Under the pieces are notes generated by a model, which saw only the letters and a list, made by a program, of their open reading frames with translations, searched no databases and was not told the origin of the DNA. The position numbers and the translations under genes are program-made. Shown piece by piece: positions 37,697-46,809 of a stretch of 64,000 nucleotides of DNA (positions are counted from its first letter, which is position 1; every line of letters begins with the position of its first letter). Origin of the DNA: Arthrobacter sp. KBS0703 (GTDB lineage: Bacteria; Actinomycetota; Actinomycetes; Actinomycetales; Micrococcaceae); the NCBI RefSeq assembly GCF_002008315.2, contig NZ_MVDG02000001.1:2356001-2420000 (forward strand), given 5' to 3'.

Positions 37697-38313
37697 CAGG
37701 CCTCCTCAGAAGGTCCATTGTGTTCATTTTCCAGACCGGCCTCGTCGAGGTGGCTGAACTCAATTTCGACTTTTCCGCTGCGGATCTTGTCGAAAGGAAG
37801 TTTTACGGGGTCGCCCTGTTTCGGCTTCATGCCTTTTTTCACTGCAATTTCGGGGACGAGGGTCACTCCGGATTCGTCCACGGACTGGATCCGTCCGGTG
37901 ACGTTCTCGCCCTGGATGACCTTGACGCTCACCATGCGTCCACGGGCGCGGTGCCAGTGCCGCGGCTCGGTCAGGGGGCGGCCCACGCCGGGCGAGGAGA
38001 CTTCAAGGTCGTACGGACGGCTGTCGGTGCTGGGATCGCCGTCCAGGATGTCGGAGAGCTCCTTGGAGATGTCTGCGATGACATCAAGGCTGACCCCGCC
38101 GGTTTCTTCCTGCGGCAGGTCCACCACCACGTTGACCACGCGGTTGGAGCCTGCGATGTTGATGGCAACATCCTCCAGGTAGAGCCGGTTCGCCAAAACC
38201 GCGGGCTCAAGCAAGGCCCGGAGGCGTTCAGCCTCGGGATTGTGGACTGCCGCGGGTTCAGCCCTTCCCGCGTCGGTCCGGTCTGATGAAGCCGTGGCTT
38301 CTGCATTGCTCAC
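37696..38313 (-). CDS. rimP: Ribosome maturation factor RimP
   Basis: 205 residues from GTG 38313. RimP landmarks are LRALLEPAVLANRLYLEDVAIN, DLEVSSPGVGRPLTEPRHW and GRMVSVKVIQGENVTGRI with the C-terminal Sm-like domain. It acts in 30S assembly. GGGAGG lies about 12 nt before the GTG, longer than usual. The same frame stays open far upstream, antisense to the DUF4439 gene, but that part is not coding. It is the first gene of the rimP-nusA-ylxR-infB operon. Confidence 0.9.
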   Translation of the reverse strand: MSNAEATASSDRTDAGRAEPAAVHNPEAERLRALLEPAVLANRLYLEDVAINIAGSNRVVNVVVDLPQEETGGVSLDVIADISKELSDILDGDPSTDSRPYDLEVSSPGVGRPLTEPRHWHRARGRMVSVKVIQGENVTGRIQSVDESGVTLVPEIAVKKGMKPKQGDPVKLPFDKIRSGKVEIEFSHLDEAGLENEHNGPSEEA

Positions 38314-38418
38314 GATGCCGGCCGCCTCCCGATAGATGATGTTGTGACTACTAGCGTAGCCATTTTCCGACGGGCTTGGTGCACCGAGTTCCTTCCGGCC
38401 GTGACAACATGGTCTGTT

Positions 38419-39561
38419 GTGAAAGACGACACCAGGGAAAACAGCAGGCCGCGGAACTTTTTCCGCTATGCCCTGCTTTGCTTCACCGCGTTCCTGGTGT
38501 TGAGTCTCGGTTTTGCGCTGATTCCGCGCGAAGCTCCGGCCCCCGCCGTACCGCCTTTTTCCGAGCAGGCGCGCGCCTCGGCGCTGGCTGAAACCATGCG
38601 GCTGCGGGCCGCGGGCCACGAACTTGCCGAGGGCGCTTCCGGTGCCCAGCGGCAGCTTTTCTCGCGGACTGTGACGTTGCTGACTACGCAGGCCAGGGCG
38701 TTGGTCCTCCCGGCCGAAAATGGACCCGACGGCGCACCGGCCTCCCCGTCGCCAGGTTCGGCTACGGGTCCGGCGACGGGCAGGGCCTCGGCCACCGCGG
38801 CTCCGGCCACCGTTGCTGCGTTGGTGGCCGGACTGTCCGCCAGCGGCAAACAGCGCCTCGTCCAGGCGGAAACGGCCGACGGCGGGATGGCCCGCCTGCT
38901 GGCCGCGGTAGGTACCGCGCAGCTGCTTCAGGCGAGGTCCTCGCCGAGGCGTCCGGGACGCCGGTCCCGGCACTGCCGACAGCCCCGGCACCGCAGCGCA
39001 CAGCGGCGGACCCGTGCGCGGCATCAGCCTCCCCGCCGGCGCGGCCCCGCGCCCGCGTCCCGCCCGGCGCCGGGTGGCGCCGCTACGGCTGACGCGGGGA
39101 CGGCCTCCCCCAACCCGGGGGCAGCGTCCCTGGCGGACGCGCTGGACAGAGTGGTCCGCACCGAGGTGGAGACCGTCTACGGATACCAGGTGGCCCTCAC
39201 GAGGCTGGAAGGCGCCGCCGCCGGACAGGCCAAGGACCTGCTGGCCAGACACGAGGCGCTGGTGGATGAGGCCGAGGGGCACAGCCGTGCCCATTGCGCG
39301 CCCATCCCTCCCAGGGATCCGGGCTACACGCTCGGCACCTCGTTCCTGAAAACGCCCGCGGCCGGCCTGGCCAGCCTGGAGGCCGGAACACTGCCGGTGT
39401 ACGGCGACCTTGTAGCCCTGAGCGACGGCGGGACCCGGTGCTGGGCCATCGCATCGCTCCTTCAAGCCGCACAACGCTCTATCCGCTGGGGATCCGACAC
39501 CGGCCCGGTTCCGGGAATCGTGCTGGACACCACCCTGCTGCCGCCGCTGCCGGCAGGCTAG
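38419..39561 (+). CDS. Membrane-anchored DUF4439 (ferritin-like) protein, with internal frameshift pair
   Basis: About 380 residues. An N-terminal membrane segment (YALLCFTAFLVLSLGFALIP) is followed by an Ala-rich exported region and a DUF4439-type C-terminal four-helix domain (ALDRVVRTEVETVYGYQVALTR, KDLLARHEALVDEAEGHS, YGDLVALSDGG). Between about 38930 and 39055 the frame reads Arg-rich nonsense (SSPRRPGRRSRHCRQPRH), whereas the +1 frame gives LAEASGTPVPALPTAPAP and QRTAADPCAASASPP, so two compensating indels are likely. GTG 38419 is preferred to an ATG at 38344 that would crowd rimP. Confidence 0.75.
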   Translation: MKDDTRENSRPRNFFRYALLCFTAFLVLSLGFALIPREAPAPAVPPFSEQARASALAETMRLRAAGHELAEGASGAQRQLFSRTVTLLTTQARALVLPAENGPDGAPASPSPGSATGPATGRASATAAPATVAALVAGLSASGKQRLVQAETADGGMARLLAAVGTAQLLQARSSPRRPGRRSRHCRQPRHRSAQRRTRARHQPPRRRGPAPASRPAPGGAATADAGTASPNPGAASLADALDRVVRTEVETVYGYQVALTRLEGAAAGQAKDLLARHEALVDEAEGHSRAHCAPIPPRDPGYTLGTSFLKTPAAGLASLEAGTLPVYGDLVALSDGGTRCWAIASLLQAAQRSIRWGSDTGPVPGIVLDTTLLPPLPAG

Positions 39562-39620
39562 CCCCAGCACGGAAGAGATGCACTCTGGCAGCGTGACGCC
39601 CTGAGTGGTTTGCTGGAGGC

Positions 39621-40364
39621 ATGGATTCAGCGGACAATGCGGCATTGCCCCCTGAAGGGCAGCACGAAAACGAGCCCCATAGCAACGACATCGTCCACCG
39701 CCTGAACTGGCTGCGCGCGGGCGTCCTCGGCGCGAACGACGGCATCGTGTCGGTCGCGGCGATCGTGGTGGGGGTTGCCGGCGCCACGAGCGAACACGGG
39801 CCAATTCTCGCGGCGGGCGCTGCCGGGCTTGTGGGCGGCGCCGTGTCCATGGCCCTGGGCGAGTACGTGTCCGTCAGCAGCCAAAGCGACAGCCAGAAGG
39901 CGATGATCGAAAAGGAGCGCCGCGAACTCGCCGAGGAACCCGAGGAAGAGCTTCATGAGCTCGCGGCAATCTACCGGACCAAAGGACTGAGCGAAGAGAC
40001 TGCCAGGACTGTGGCCCGGGAGCTGACTGAGCACGATGCACTGGCGGCGCACCTTTCGGCCGAGCTGAACATCGATGAGGAGGACATCGTCAGCCCCTGG
40101 CACGCCGCCTTTGCCTCGGCCATCGCCTTCACCCTGGGCGCGGTCCTGCCCATGCTGGCCATCCTGCTGCCGCCGGAGAACATCAGGGTGGCGGTGACAT
40201 TCGGCGCCGTATTGGTGGCGCTGGCCCTGACCGGGGGCCTCGGGGCATGGATCGGCGGCGGCTCCAAGGTCCGGGCTGCCGCACGGGTGGTGGTGGGCGG
40301 CGGGCTTGCCCTGGCCGCCACGTTCACCATCGGCAACCTGCTGGGGGCCAGCGGCATCGTCTAG
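39621..40364 (+). CDS. VIT1/CCC1-family iron/manganese transporter
   Basis: 247 residues. The opening LNWLRAGVLGANDGIVSVAAIVVGVAGA and GGAVSMALGEYVSVSSQSDS are diagnostic of VIT/CCC1 proteins. A soluble helical metal-binding segment (EKERRELAEEPEEELHELA, acidic) separates the first two and the last three membrane helices. It probably exports Fe2+ or Mn2+. The DUF4439 ferritin-like gene lies 60 bp upstream on the same strand, which hints at a shared metal theme without proving it. Confidence 0.9.
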   Translation: MDSADNAALPPEGQHENEPHSNDIVHRLNWLRAGVLGANDGIVSVAAIVVGVAGATSEHGPILAAGAAGLVGGAVSMALGEYVSVSSQSDSQKAMIEKERRELAEEPEEELHELAAIYRTKGLSEETARTVARELTEHDALAAHLSAELNIDEEDIVSPWHAAFASAIAFTLGAVLPMLAILLPPENIRVAVTFGAVLVALALTGGLGAWIGGGSKVRAAARVVVGGGLALAATFTIGNLLGASGIV

Positions 40365-40420
40365 CCCGCCTGGACGGAGCCTTCCGGGCTGAGGAAGGCC
40401 CGTCAACTACGCTGGAACGG

Positions 40421-41512
40421 ATGAGCCAGCCACGAGACGTCCCCATTCCGCCGGACTTGGCGCGCCGCTACGCGGGTAACAGCGCGGGCCGTGCCTGGCT
40501 GGCCTCCCTTCCCGGCATGATCCGCGGACGCATGGACCAGTGGCAACTCGAACTGGACCTCGGGCAGGATCCGCTTCCGTGGAGCGGACACGGCGGCATC
40601 GTTGTGCCGGTGCGGTCAGACGGGACCGCCGCGGCCCTGAAGGTGGCCTTCCCCCATGACGAGGCCCTCGTGGAGCGCCATGCGCTGACCCTCTGGGACG
40701 GGCACGGCGCCGTTCGCTTGCTCGCCTCCGACGCCGGAACATGCGCCATGCTGCTGGAGCGCCTGGATGCCGGCAGGTCGCTCCATACCGAGCCGATGGA
40801 CACGGCCGTGGAGGTGTGGGGCGGGCTCATGCGGGATCTGTGCCTGGTGCCTGACGGCCGCCCGCAGTGGCGGGAATTTGCCCATGTCGCGGCCCGCGCG
40901 GAGCAGTGGAGCGATGACCTGCCCGCCGAGTGGGAACAGCTCGGCAGGCCTCTTCCGCGGTGGCTCCTGGAGGCCGCCCTTGAGGTGTGCCAGACGAGGG
41001 GTGCCGTGGGCCGCCGTTCCGGTTCCGACGTACTGGTCAATACGGATTTCCACTTCCTCAATATCCTGGCCCGCCCCGGCGCGCCGGAGCAGCCCGGGCC
41101 GGGGAATTTTGCCGCCATCGATCCGCAGCCGATGGTGGGCGAGGCCGAGTTCGCCGTAGCGCCCCTGCTGTGGAACCGCATCCGGGACCTCCCCGCCGCC
41201 GATCCCGCGGCAGGGCTGCTCGAGCGCTGCCGCGACTTCAGCCTCGCGGCCGGCCTGGATCCCGAGACCGCCCGCCAGTGGAGCATCGCCCGGGAGGTGG
41301 ACAACGCCCTGCACTACGCCTCGAAGGCCGGTCATGGCGGGGACCTGGCCCGTTCCCTCTGGATTTCCAGCACGCTGGCCGGCCGGACCCTGGACGGGCT
41401 CCCGGCTCCGCACGCGCTGCCCGAACCGGGCCAGGCGGCAGGGTCGGCAGCAGCACTGCCCGTACGGGGTCCGGCTGTCAGCGGGCCCGGACCGCTTCAA
41501 GAGCCTGTTTGA
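40421..41512 (+). CDS. Aminoglycoside 6-phosphotransferase/hydroxyurea-type kinase (APH(6)-like)
   Basis: 363 residues from ATG 40421. The kinase-like fold shows GHGGIVVPVRSDGTAAALKVAF (lysine), LLERLDAGRSL, and SDVLVNTDFHFLNILARP with the catalytic Asp plus AAIDPQPMVGEAEF (metal Asp), as in Pfam APH_6_hur proteins such as StrB. Whether it confers streptomycin resistance or phosphorylates a native metabolite is open. The convergent PLP decarboxylase ends overlap its last 35 bp. Confidence 0.85.
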   Translation: MSQPRDVPIPPDLARRYAGNSAGRAWLASLPGMIRGRMDQWQLELDLGQDPLPWSGHGGIVVPVRSDGTAAALKVAFPHDEALVERHALTLWDGHGAVRLLASDAGTCAMLLERLDAGRSLHTEPMDTAVEVWGGLMRDLCLVPDGRPQWREFAHVAARAEQWSDDLPAEWEQLGRPLPRWLLEAALEVCQTRGAVGRRSGSDVLVNTDFHFLNILARPGAPEQPGPGNFAAIDPQPMVGEAEFAVAPLLWNRIRDLPAADPAAGLLERCRDFSLAAGLDPETARQWSIAREVDNALHYASKAGHGGDLARSLWISSTLAGRTLDGLPAPHALPEPGQAAGSAAALPVRGPAVSGPGPLQEPV

Positions 41513-42881
41513 CGGCCTCGGCCGCCGTGTCGACGTCGTCCGCGCCGGTGCTCCAGTTACTGACCGAGATCCGCAGCACGTCCCTGCCGTGCCAGCGGGA
41601 TCCGGACATCCAGACCTTCCCGTCCGCCAGGATTCGCGCCGTCACGTCCCGCGTGGTGGCGTCGTCGCCGAAGGCGACGGAAATCTGGGTGAAGCCGACC
41701 TCGTTCAGCACCTGCACCCCGTCCATGGCCGCAAGCTTTTCCGCGAGCATTGCCGCCGAGGCAGCAAGCCCGCGGATCTGCGCGGCCACGCCGTCGCTGC
41801 CCAGCGATTTCAGGGCGGCCCACACCGGCACGCCTCTCGCCCTGCGGGAGAGTTCCGGGACTTTCTGGCTCGGATCACCGGCGCCGTCTGCATCCTGGAT
41901 CAGGTAGCTGGCGCTGACCCCCATGGCGCTCCGCATTGCCCGGGCATCCTTCACGACGGCGACTCCGCAGTCGTACGGGACATTGAGGCTCTTATGGGCG
42001 TCCGTGGCCCACGAGTCGGCCCGTGCGACGCCTGCGGTCAGCTCGGCGAGTTCGGGGACGGCAGCGGCCCACAGCCCGAAGGCCCCGTCCACGTGCACCC
42101 AGGCGCCGTGTGCCTTCGACACCGCGATGGCCGCGGCAAAGGGGTCGAAGGCCCCGGAATGGAGGTTTCCGGCCTGCAGGCACACCAGTATCCGGGCGGG
42201 TCCGGACGCCAGGGCGCGGTCCAGGGCACAGTCCAGTTCCGCGGCGTCGATGCGTCCCTGGCTGTCGGCAGGGACCACGGTGGGGCTGCCCAGGCCCAGG
42301 TAGCGCAGCGCGAGGTCGATCGTGTCGTGCCGTTCCTCGCCGACAAGGCAGTGGATTCGCGGCGCGCCGGACAGGCCGTCGCGGTCCGCGTCCCAGCCGG
42401 CGTCCGTCAGGAGGCGCCAGCGCGCAGCGGCAAGGCCGGTGAAATTCGCCATGGTGGCACCGGTGACGAACCCGACGTCGGACTCCTCCGGCAGGCCCAG
42501 CAGCCGCAGCAGCCAGCCGCCCGCTGCTTCCTCGATGGCCGCAATGGCGGGCGTGGCGTAGCGGAGCACCGAATTCTGGTCCCAGGCACTGACAAGCCAG
42601 TCCGCCGCCATGGCTGCCGGCAGTGTTCCCCCGATGACCCAGCCGAAAAACCGGCCCGACGGCATGGCCATGAGCCCCGGTTCGGCATGCAGGGCGAGGT
42701 AATCCACGACCTCCGCCGCCGGCATTCCGGAGCGCGGAAGGTCGCCGCCGAACGCGGCCGCCAGTTCACCGGCCGTCTGCGCCGGCCCCACCCGGCGGCC
42801 AGGCTGGCTCGCGAGCCATCTTGTGGCGTGGCCTACGGCAGCATGAAGGGCCTCCGCATAGGGTTCCGCACCGGCTGACAT
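41478..42881 (-). CDS. PLP-dependent group II (aromatic-L-amino-acid-type) decarboxylase
   Basis: 467 residues. Group II decarboxylase motifs: MPSGRFFGWVIGGTLPAAMA, GFVTGATMANFTGLAAARW, WVHVDGAFGLWAA (Asp binding PLP) and the Schiff-base lysine in SWATDAHKSLNVPYDCG. The substrate could be an aromatic amino acid or glutamate; sequence alone does not decide. The gene overlaps the convergent APH-like gene by 35 bp. Confidence 0.85.
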   Translation of the reverse strand: MSAGAEPYAEALHAAVGHATRWLASQPGRRVGPAQTAGELAAAFGGDLPRSGMPAAEVVDYLALHAEPGLMAMPSGRFFGWVIGGTLPAAMAADWLVSAWDQNSVLRYATPAIAAIEEAAGGWLLRLLGLPEESDVGFVTGATMANFTGLAAARWRLLTDAGWDADRDGLSGAPRIHCLVGEERHDTIDLALRYLGLGSPTVVPADSQGRIDAAELDCALDRALASGPARILVCLQAGNLHSGAFDPFAAAIAVSKAHGAWVHVDGAFGLWAAAVPELAELTAGVARADSWATDAHKSLNVPYDCGVAVVKDARAMRSAMGVSASYLIQDADGAGDPSQKVPELSRRARGVPVWAALKSLGSDGVAAQIRGLAASAAMLAEKLAAMDGVQVLNEVGFTQISVAFGDDATTRDVTARILADGKVWMSGSRWHGRDVLRISVSNWSTGADDVDTAAEAVKQALEAVRAR

Positions 42882-42957
42882 ACGGGCATGCTACGCCTTC
42901 CCCGGGCGGCTCGCGAGGTCCGTGTGTCCCCTCCCGGGGCGCGCCACCGAGCGCGCT

Positions 42958-43752
42958 TCAGGCGAAGTTTTCCTGCCACACGTCAGCCCCGAGTTTGATG
43001 ATCAGGGCGGCAACAACCGTCAAGAACACGATGCGCACAAACCGGCTCCCCTGCCTCACGGCCGTCCGAGCGCCCAGGTATCCTCCGGCCATGTTCGCCA
43101 GCCCGAGCACCAAGCCCACCCCCCACAGCAGCGATCCGTGCGGCAGGAAGAACAGCAGGGCGCCCGCGTTGGTGGCCATGTTGACGATTTTCGCCTTGGC
43201 GCTGGCTTCGAGGAACGCGTAGCCCATGGCCGAGACCAGCGCGATCACCAGGAACGAGCCTGTTCCGGGGCCGATCAGTCCGTCGTAGAAACCGATCACC
43301 GCGCCGATGGTGCAGGCCACCACGTAGTGTGTGCGGCCGTCGTGCCTCAGTACCGTCAGGTGGCCGGCGTCGGGTTTGAGGGCGGTGAAAAGCGCGACGG
43401 CGACCAGCGCCACAACGATGATCGGCTTGAAGACTTCGGCCGGCAGCCGGGCGGCCAGCAAGGCGCCGCCGAAGCTGCCGGCCAGGGCAATGACGGCCAT
43501 GGGCAGCGCCGTCCTGAGGTCAGGCCGGACGCGGCCGTAGTACGTCACGGCGCTGGTGGTGGTGCCGAAGATGGACCCCATCTTGTTGGTGGCCAGCGCC
43601 TGCACCGGCGTGATGCCCGGTACCAGCAGCAGCGCCGGAAGCTGCAGCAGCCCGCCCCCGCCCACTACCGCGTCCACCCAGCCGGCAGCGAATCCGGCCA
43701 CCACTATCAGGACGAGAGTGGCGAGCTGGATCGATTCGAACCCCGAGACCAC
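42958..43752 (-). CDS. TauE/SafE-family sulfite/anion exporter
   Basis: 264 residues, eight predicted membrane segments. The TauE/SafE repeat is visible in GFAAGWVDAVVGGGGLLQLPAL near the N-terminus and GAVIGFYDGLIGPGTGSFLV in the second half. Substrates of the family include sulfite, sulfoacetate and other organic anions; the one here is unknown. It starts 18 bp after the proS stop on the same strand. Confidence 0.88.
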   Translation of the reverse strand: MVSGFESIQLATLVLIVVAGFAAGWVDAVVGGGGLLQLPALLLVPGITPVQALATNKMGSIFGTTTSAVTYYGRVRPDLRTALPMAVIALAGSFGGALLAARLPAEVFKPIIVVALVAVALFTALKPDAGHLTVLRHDGRTHYVVACTIGAVIGFYDGLIGPGTGSFLVIALVSAMGYAFLEASAKAKIVNMATNAGALLFFLPHGSLLWGVGLVLGLANMAGGYLGARTAVRQGSRFVRIVFLTVVAALIIKLGADVWQENFA

Positions 43753-43770
43753 CCTGGCGGCTCAGGGACG

Positions 43771-45582
43771 TCAGTTGCTGCGGACGGCGTTGACCACGAA
43801 GTCAACAGCCTTGTCCACGGCCACGTTTTCCGCTTCGCCTGTGCGGCGGTCCTTGATCTCAACCACGCCGTCCACGAGTCCGCGGCCGACGGCCACGATG
43901 GTGGGCACGCCGACGAGTTCGGCGTCGCCGAACTTCACGCCGGGGGAAACCTTGGGGCGGTCATCGTAGATGACGTCCAGGCCGGCGGCTTCGAGTTCGA
44001 CGGAGAGCTGCTCGGCTGCGGCGAAGATTTCCTCGCCACGGCCGACGGCGACGACGTGGACGTCCGCCGGGGCCACGGACCGGGGCCAGATCAGGCCCTT
44101 GGCATCGTGGTTGGCTTCGGCCAGGGCAGCCACGGCGCGGGTGACACCGACGCCGTAGGAGCCCATGGTCACCACGACCTGCTTGCCGTTCTGGTCCAGG
44201 ACCTTCAGCTCCAGGGCCTCGGCGTACTTGCGGCCGAGCTGGAAGATGTGGCCCATTTCGATGCCGCGGGCGGTCTCCAGCGGCCCGGAGCCGTCGGGTG
44301 CCTCGTCGCCGGCGCGGACCTCGGTGCATTCAATGACGCCGTCCCAGCCGAAGTCGCGCCCGGCCACAAGTCCGAAGACATGCTTGCCGGCCATGTTGGC
44401 GCCGGTCACCCAGGCGGTGCCGTTCACGATGCGCGGGTCCACCAGGTAAAGGAGCTTGGCGGCGCCCTCGAGGCCGAGCAGGGGTGCGCCGAGGGACATT
44501 CCCGGGCCGAGGTATCCCCGGACAATCAAGGGATTCTTGGCGAGGTCCTCGTCTCCTGCCGCTTCCACGGTGATCTCGCCGGCGACGGGGAGGTAGGCGC
44601 CGATGTTGGCCTCGACGCGCTTGAGGTCGACTCCGCGGTCACCGGGCACGCCGATGACCACGATCTGGCGCTCACCGGTGGGCAGCGTCACGGCGAGGAC
44701 CACGTTCTTCAGGGTGTCGGCGGCGGTCCAGGCGCCGCCGTCGGCCTCGCTCCGGGGCACGAGCTGGTTCGCCGCGTCCACCAGGGTTTCGATGGTGGGC
44801 GTGTTGGGGGTGTCGCGGATCTCGGCAGCGGGGGTGTCCGTGAAGTCGATCTCGGCCGGCACCACGGTGGTAACGGCCTCGACGTTGGCTGCGTAGCCGC
44901 CGGCCGAACGCACGAACGTGTCCTCGCCGATCTCGGTGGGGTGCAGGAATTCCTCGCTCCTGGAGCCGCCCATGGCCCCGGCGGTGGCCGCCACCGGGAT
45001 GACCTCCAGGCCAAGGCGCTCGAAGATCTTCAGGTAGGCGGCCCGGTGCGCGGCGTAGCTGGCGTCCAGCCCGGCGTCGTCGACGTCGAACGAGTAGGAG
45101 TCCTTCATGATGAACTCCCGGCCGCGCAGCAGGCCGGCGCGGGGACGTGCCTCGTCACGGTACTTGTTCTGGATCTGGTAGATGCTCAGCGGCAGATCCT
45201 TGTACGAGGAGTAGAGGTCCTTGACCAGGAGGGTGAACATTTCCTCGTGGGTGGGGGCCAGGAGGTAGTCCCCGCCCTTGCGGTCCTTGAGCCGGAAAAG
45301 TCCCTCGCCGTACTCGGTCCAGCGGTTGGTGGCCTCGTAGGGCTCCTTCGGCAGCAGTGCGGGGAAATGCACTTCCTGGGCGCCGATGGCCGCCATCTCC
45401 TCGCGGATAATCTGTTCAACCTTACGCAGCACGCTCAGGCCGAGGGGCAGCCACGTGTAGATGCCCGGCGCGGCACGGCGGATGTAGCCGGCGCGGACGA
45501 GGAGCCTGTGGCTGGCCACCTCTGCGTCGGCGGGATCTTCACGCAGGGTGCGCAGGAACAGCTTGGAAAGTCTAAGGACCAC
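43771..45582 (-). CDS. proS: Prolyl-tRNA synthetase
   Basis: About 603 residues from GTG 45582 ([20 protein letters not shown]). Class II motifs: motif 1 around [19 protein letters not shown], motif 2 [30 protein letters not shown], and motif 3 [17 protein letters not shown]. The large editing insertion of bacterial-type ProRS lies between motifs 2 and 3 ([20 protein letters not shown]). The frame extends upstream to 45684 without support. It lies between the ispG region and rimP, as in relatives. Confidence 0.92.
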   Translation of the reverse strand: MVLRLSKLFLRTLREDPADAEVASHRLLVRAGYIRRAAPGIYTWLPLGLSVLRKVEQIIREEMAAIGAQEVHFPALLPKEPYEATNRWTEYGEGLFRLKDRKGGDYLLAPTHEEMFTLLVKDLYSSYKDLPLSIYQIQNKYRDEARPRAGLLRGREFIMKDSYSFDVDDAGLDASYAAHRAAYLKIFERLGLEVIPVAATAGAMGGSRSEEFLHPTEIGEDTFVRSAGGYAANVEAVTTVVPAEIDFTDTPAAEIRDTPNTPTIETLVDAANQLVPRSEADGGAWTAADTLKNVVLAVTLPTGERQIVVIGVPGDRGVDLKRVEANIGAYLPVAGEITVEAAGDEDLAKNPLIVRGYLGPGMSLGAPLLGLEGAAKLLYLVDPRIVNGTAWVTGANMAGKHVFGLVAGRDFGWDGVIECTEVRAGDEAPDGSGPLETARGIEMGHIFQLGRKYAEALELKVLDQNGKQVVVTMGSYGVGVTRAVAALAEANHDAKGLIWPRSVAPADVHVVAVGRGEEIFAAAEQLSVELEAAGLDVIYDDRPKVSPGVKFGDAELVGVPTIVAVGRGLVDGVVEIKDRRTGEAENVAVDKAVDFVVNAVRSN

Positions 45583-46020
45583 GGGTCGGTATCCGTTTCT
45601 GGGGGAAAGTGCTGATTGTCTGGGTACTAATCTACCGGCAAGGCAGCGCCGCGGCTTCCGCGTCCCGGGCGCCGGTGGCCGCACTACAGAAGAGCCACGC
45701 CCCGCAAAGAAGCCCCTGGCCGTCTCCGGCTGGTCATCCTTGTGGTGGCGTGGCTCCGCGGCCGGTCATGCCGCTAATTCTCTGAGACCATCCGCGCCCG
45801 AACGACACGGTTAGGTAGAACCTATGTGATGGTGGTCACCGATTCAAGTCTGCGTGCCCGGATGATCCCGCTGACAGCCCCGTTACCGCACGCTTCCGCA
45901 CCGGCGGACCGGCGTCCGTTTAATCGCAGCCCGTTGATCACAGCCCCTGGCAGATCTAGATTTATTTCATCAACCGATGAATTACTCGCCGGGAACCTTC
46001 CGGTGATGCCGGAGGCGGAC
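45583..46020. other. Intergenic region between proS and the ABC exporter operon
   Basis: A 438-bp gap with divergent promoters expected. It contains a 10-bp inverted repeat GAGCCACGCC (45692-45701) / GGCGTGGCTC (45747-45756) in the proS leader, an AT-rich block from about 45950, and a TetR-type palindrome at 45963-45984. A short reading frame opening at 45826 joins the ABC ATPase frame but lacks a ribosome site and is not believed. Confidence 0.6.
45963..45984. promoter_or_regulatory. Palindrome upstream of ABC exporter, candidate TetR operator
   Basis: TATTTCATC-AACC-GATGAATTA: 9-bp arms with a single mismatch around a 4-nt centre, in an AT-rich patch 37 bp before the ATPase start codon. 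Size and position suit a TetR-family dimer site, and a TetR gene is the third gene of this operon. Confidence 0.55.
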
Positions 46021-46809
46021 ATGGGAAGAGCAACAGATGCGGGCCCGGCTCCGGGCCCGTCGTCGGGTTCCGGGCACGGCGCTGCGGGCCCCGCCGTGGA
46101 AGCCGCGGGCCTCCACGTCCGCCGCGGCGGAACCCACGTCCTCCGCGGCCTCGAATTCACCATTCCACCCGGCCGGATCACCGGGCTGCTGGGGCCCTCG
46201 GGAAGCGGCAAGACCACGCTCATGCGGGTCCTCCTCGGCGTTCAGCGGATATCCTCCGGCACTGTCCGCGTGCTCGGCAGGCCCGCGGGCCATGCCCGCC
46301 TTAGGCATGAGGTTGGCTACGTCGCGCAGTCCCCCAGCGTGTACACAGACCTGAGCGTCGAGGCCAACGTGCGCTACTTCGGCGCCATGCACGGCCGGAA
46401 CCGCGGCGACGCCGCAGCGGCGATTGCCGCCGTCGGCCTGGCGGACCTGGCCGGGCGAAAGACCGGCGACCTGTCCGGCGGGGAGCTCAGCCGGGTGTCG
46501 CTGGCGTGCGCCCTGGTGTCAGAGCCCGCGTTGCTGATCCTTGACGAGCCCACGGTGGGGCTGGATCCGGTGCTTCGGGCCGAGCTGTGGGACCGCTTCC
46601 GCACCATGGCCGACGCCGGGACGACACTTTTGGTTTCCAGCCACGTCATGGAGGAAGCCGGCCACTGCGCCTCGCTCCTGCTGCTCCGGGAGGGCCTGAT
46701 ACTCGCGCAGCTCACGCCCGCGGAGCTCAGCCGGCGGGGCGGAAGCGAGGACCTGGAGAAGGCCTTCCTCAACATCATCCGCGGCGCCGGGAGCGAGGTG
46801 GCGCCATGA
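46021..46809 (+). CDS. ABC transporter ATP-binding protein
   Basis: 262 residues from ATG 46021, chosen because GGAGG sits 5 nt before it. Walker A is GPSGSGKTTLM, the Q-loop region YVAQSPSVYTDLS, the signature DLSGGELSRVSLACALV, Walker B LLILDEPTVGLDP, and the switch histidine SSHVM. It is a DrrA/Nod-type exporter ATPase. The stop overlaps the permease start (ATGA). ATPase, permease and TetR form a tightly coupled operon. Confidence 0.92.
   Translation: MGRATDAGPAPGPSSGSGHGAAGPAVEAAGLHVRRGGTHVLRGLEFTIPPGRITGLLGPSGSGKTTLMRVLLGVQRISSGTVRVLGRPAGHARLRHEVGYVAQSPSVYTDLSVEANVRYFGAMHGRNRGDAAAAIAAVGLADLAGRKTGDLSGGELSRVSLACALVSEPALLILDEPTVGLDPVLRAELWDRFRTMADAGTTLLVSSHVMEEAGHCASLLLLREGLILAQLTPAELSRRGGSEDLEKAFLNIIRGAGSEVAP

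Noticed and set aside
38313..39804. Long N-terminal extension of RimP rich in Arg/Gly
   Set aside because: It is antisense to the DUF4439 gene. RimP begins at GTG 38313 by comparison with the family length.
45583..45756. T-box or other aminoacyl-tRNA-sensing riboswitch upstream of proS
   Set aside because: No T-box bulge, specifier loop or terminator/antiterminator pair could be recognised; only one inverted repeat is present.
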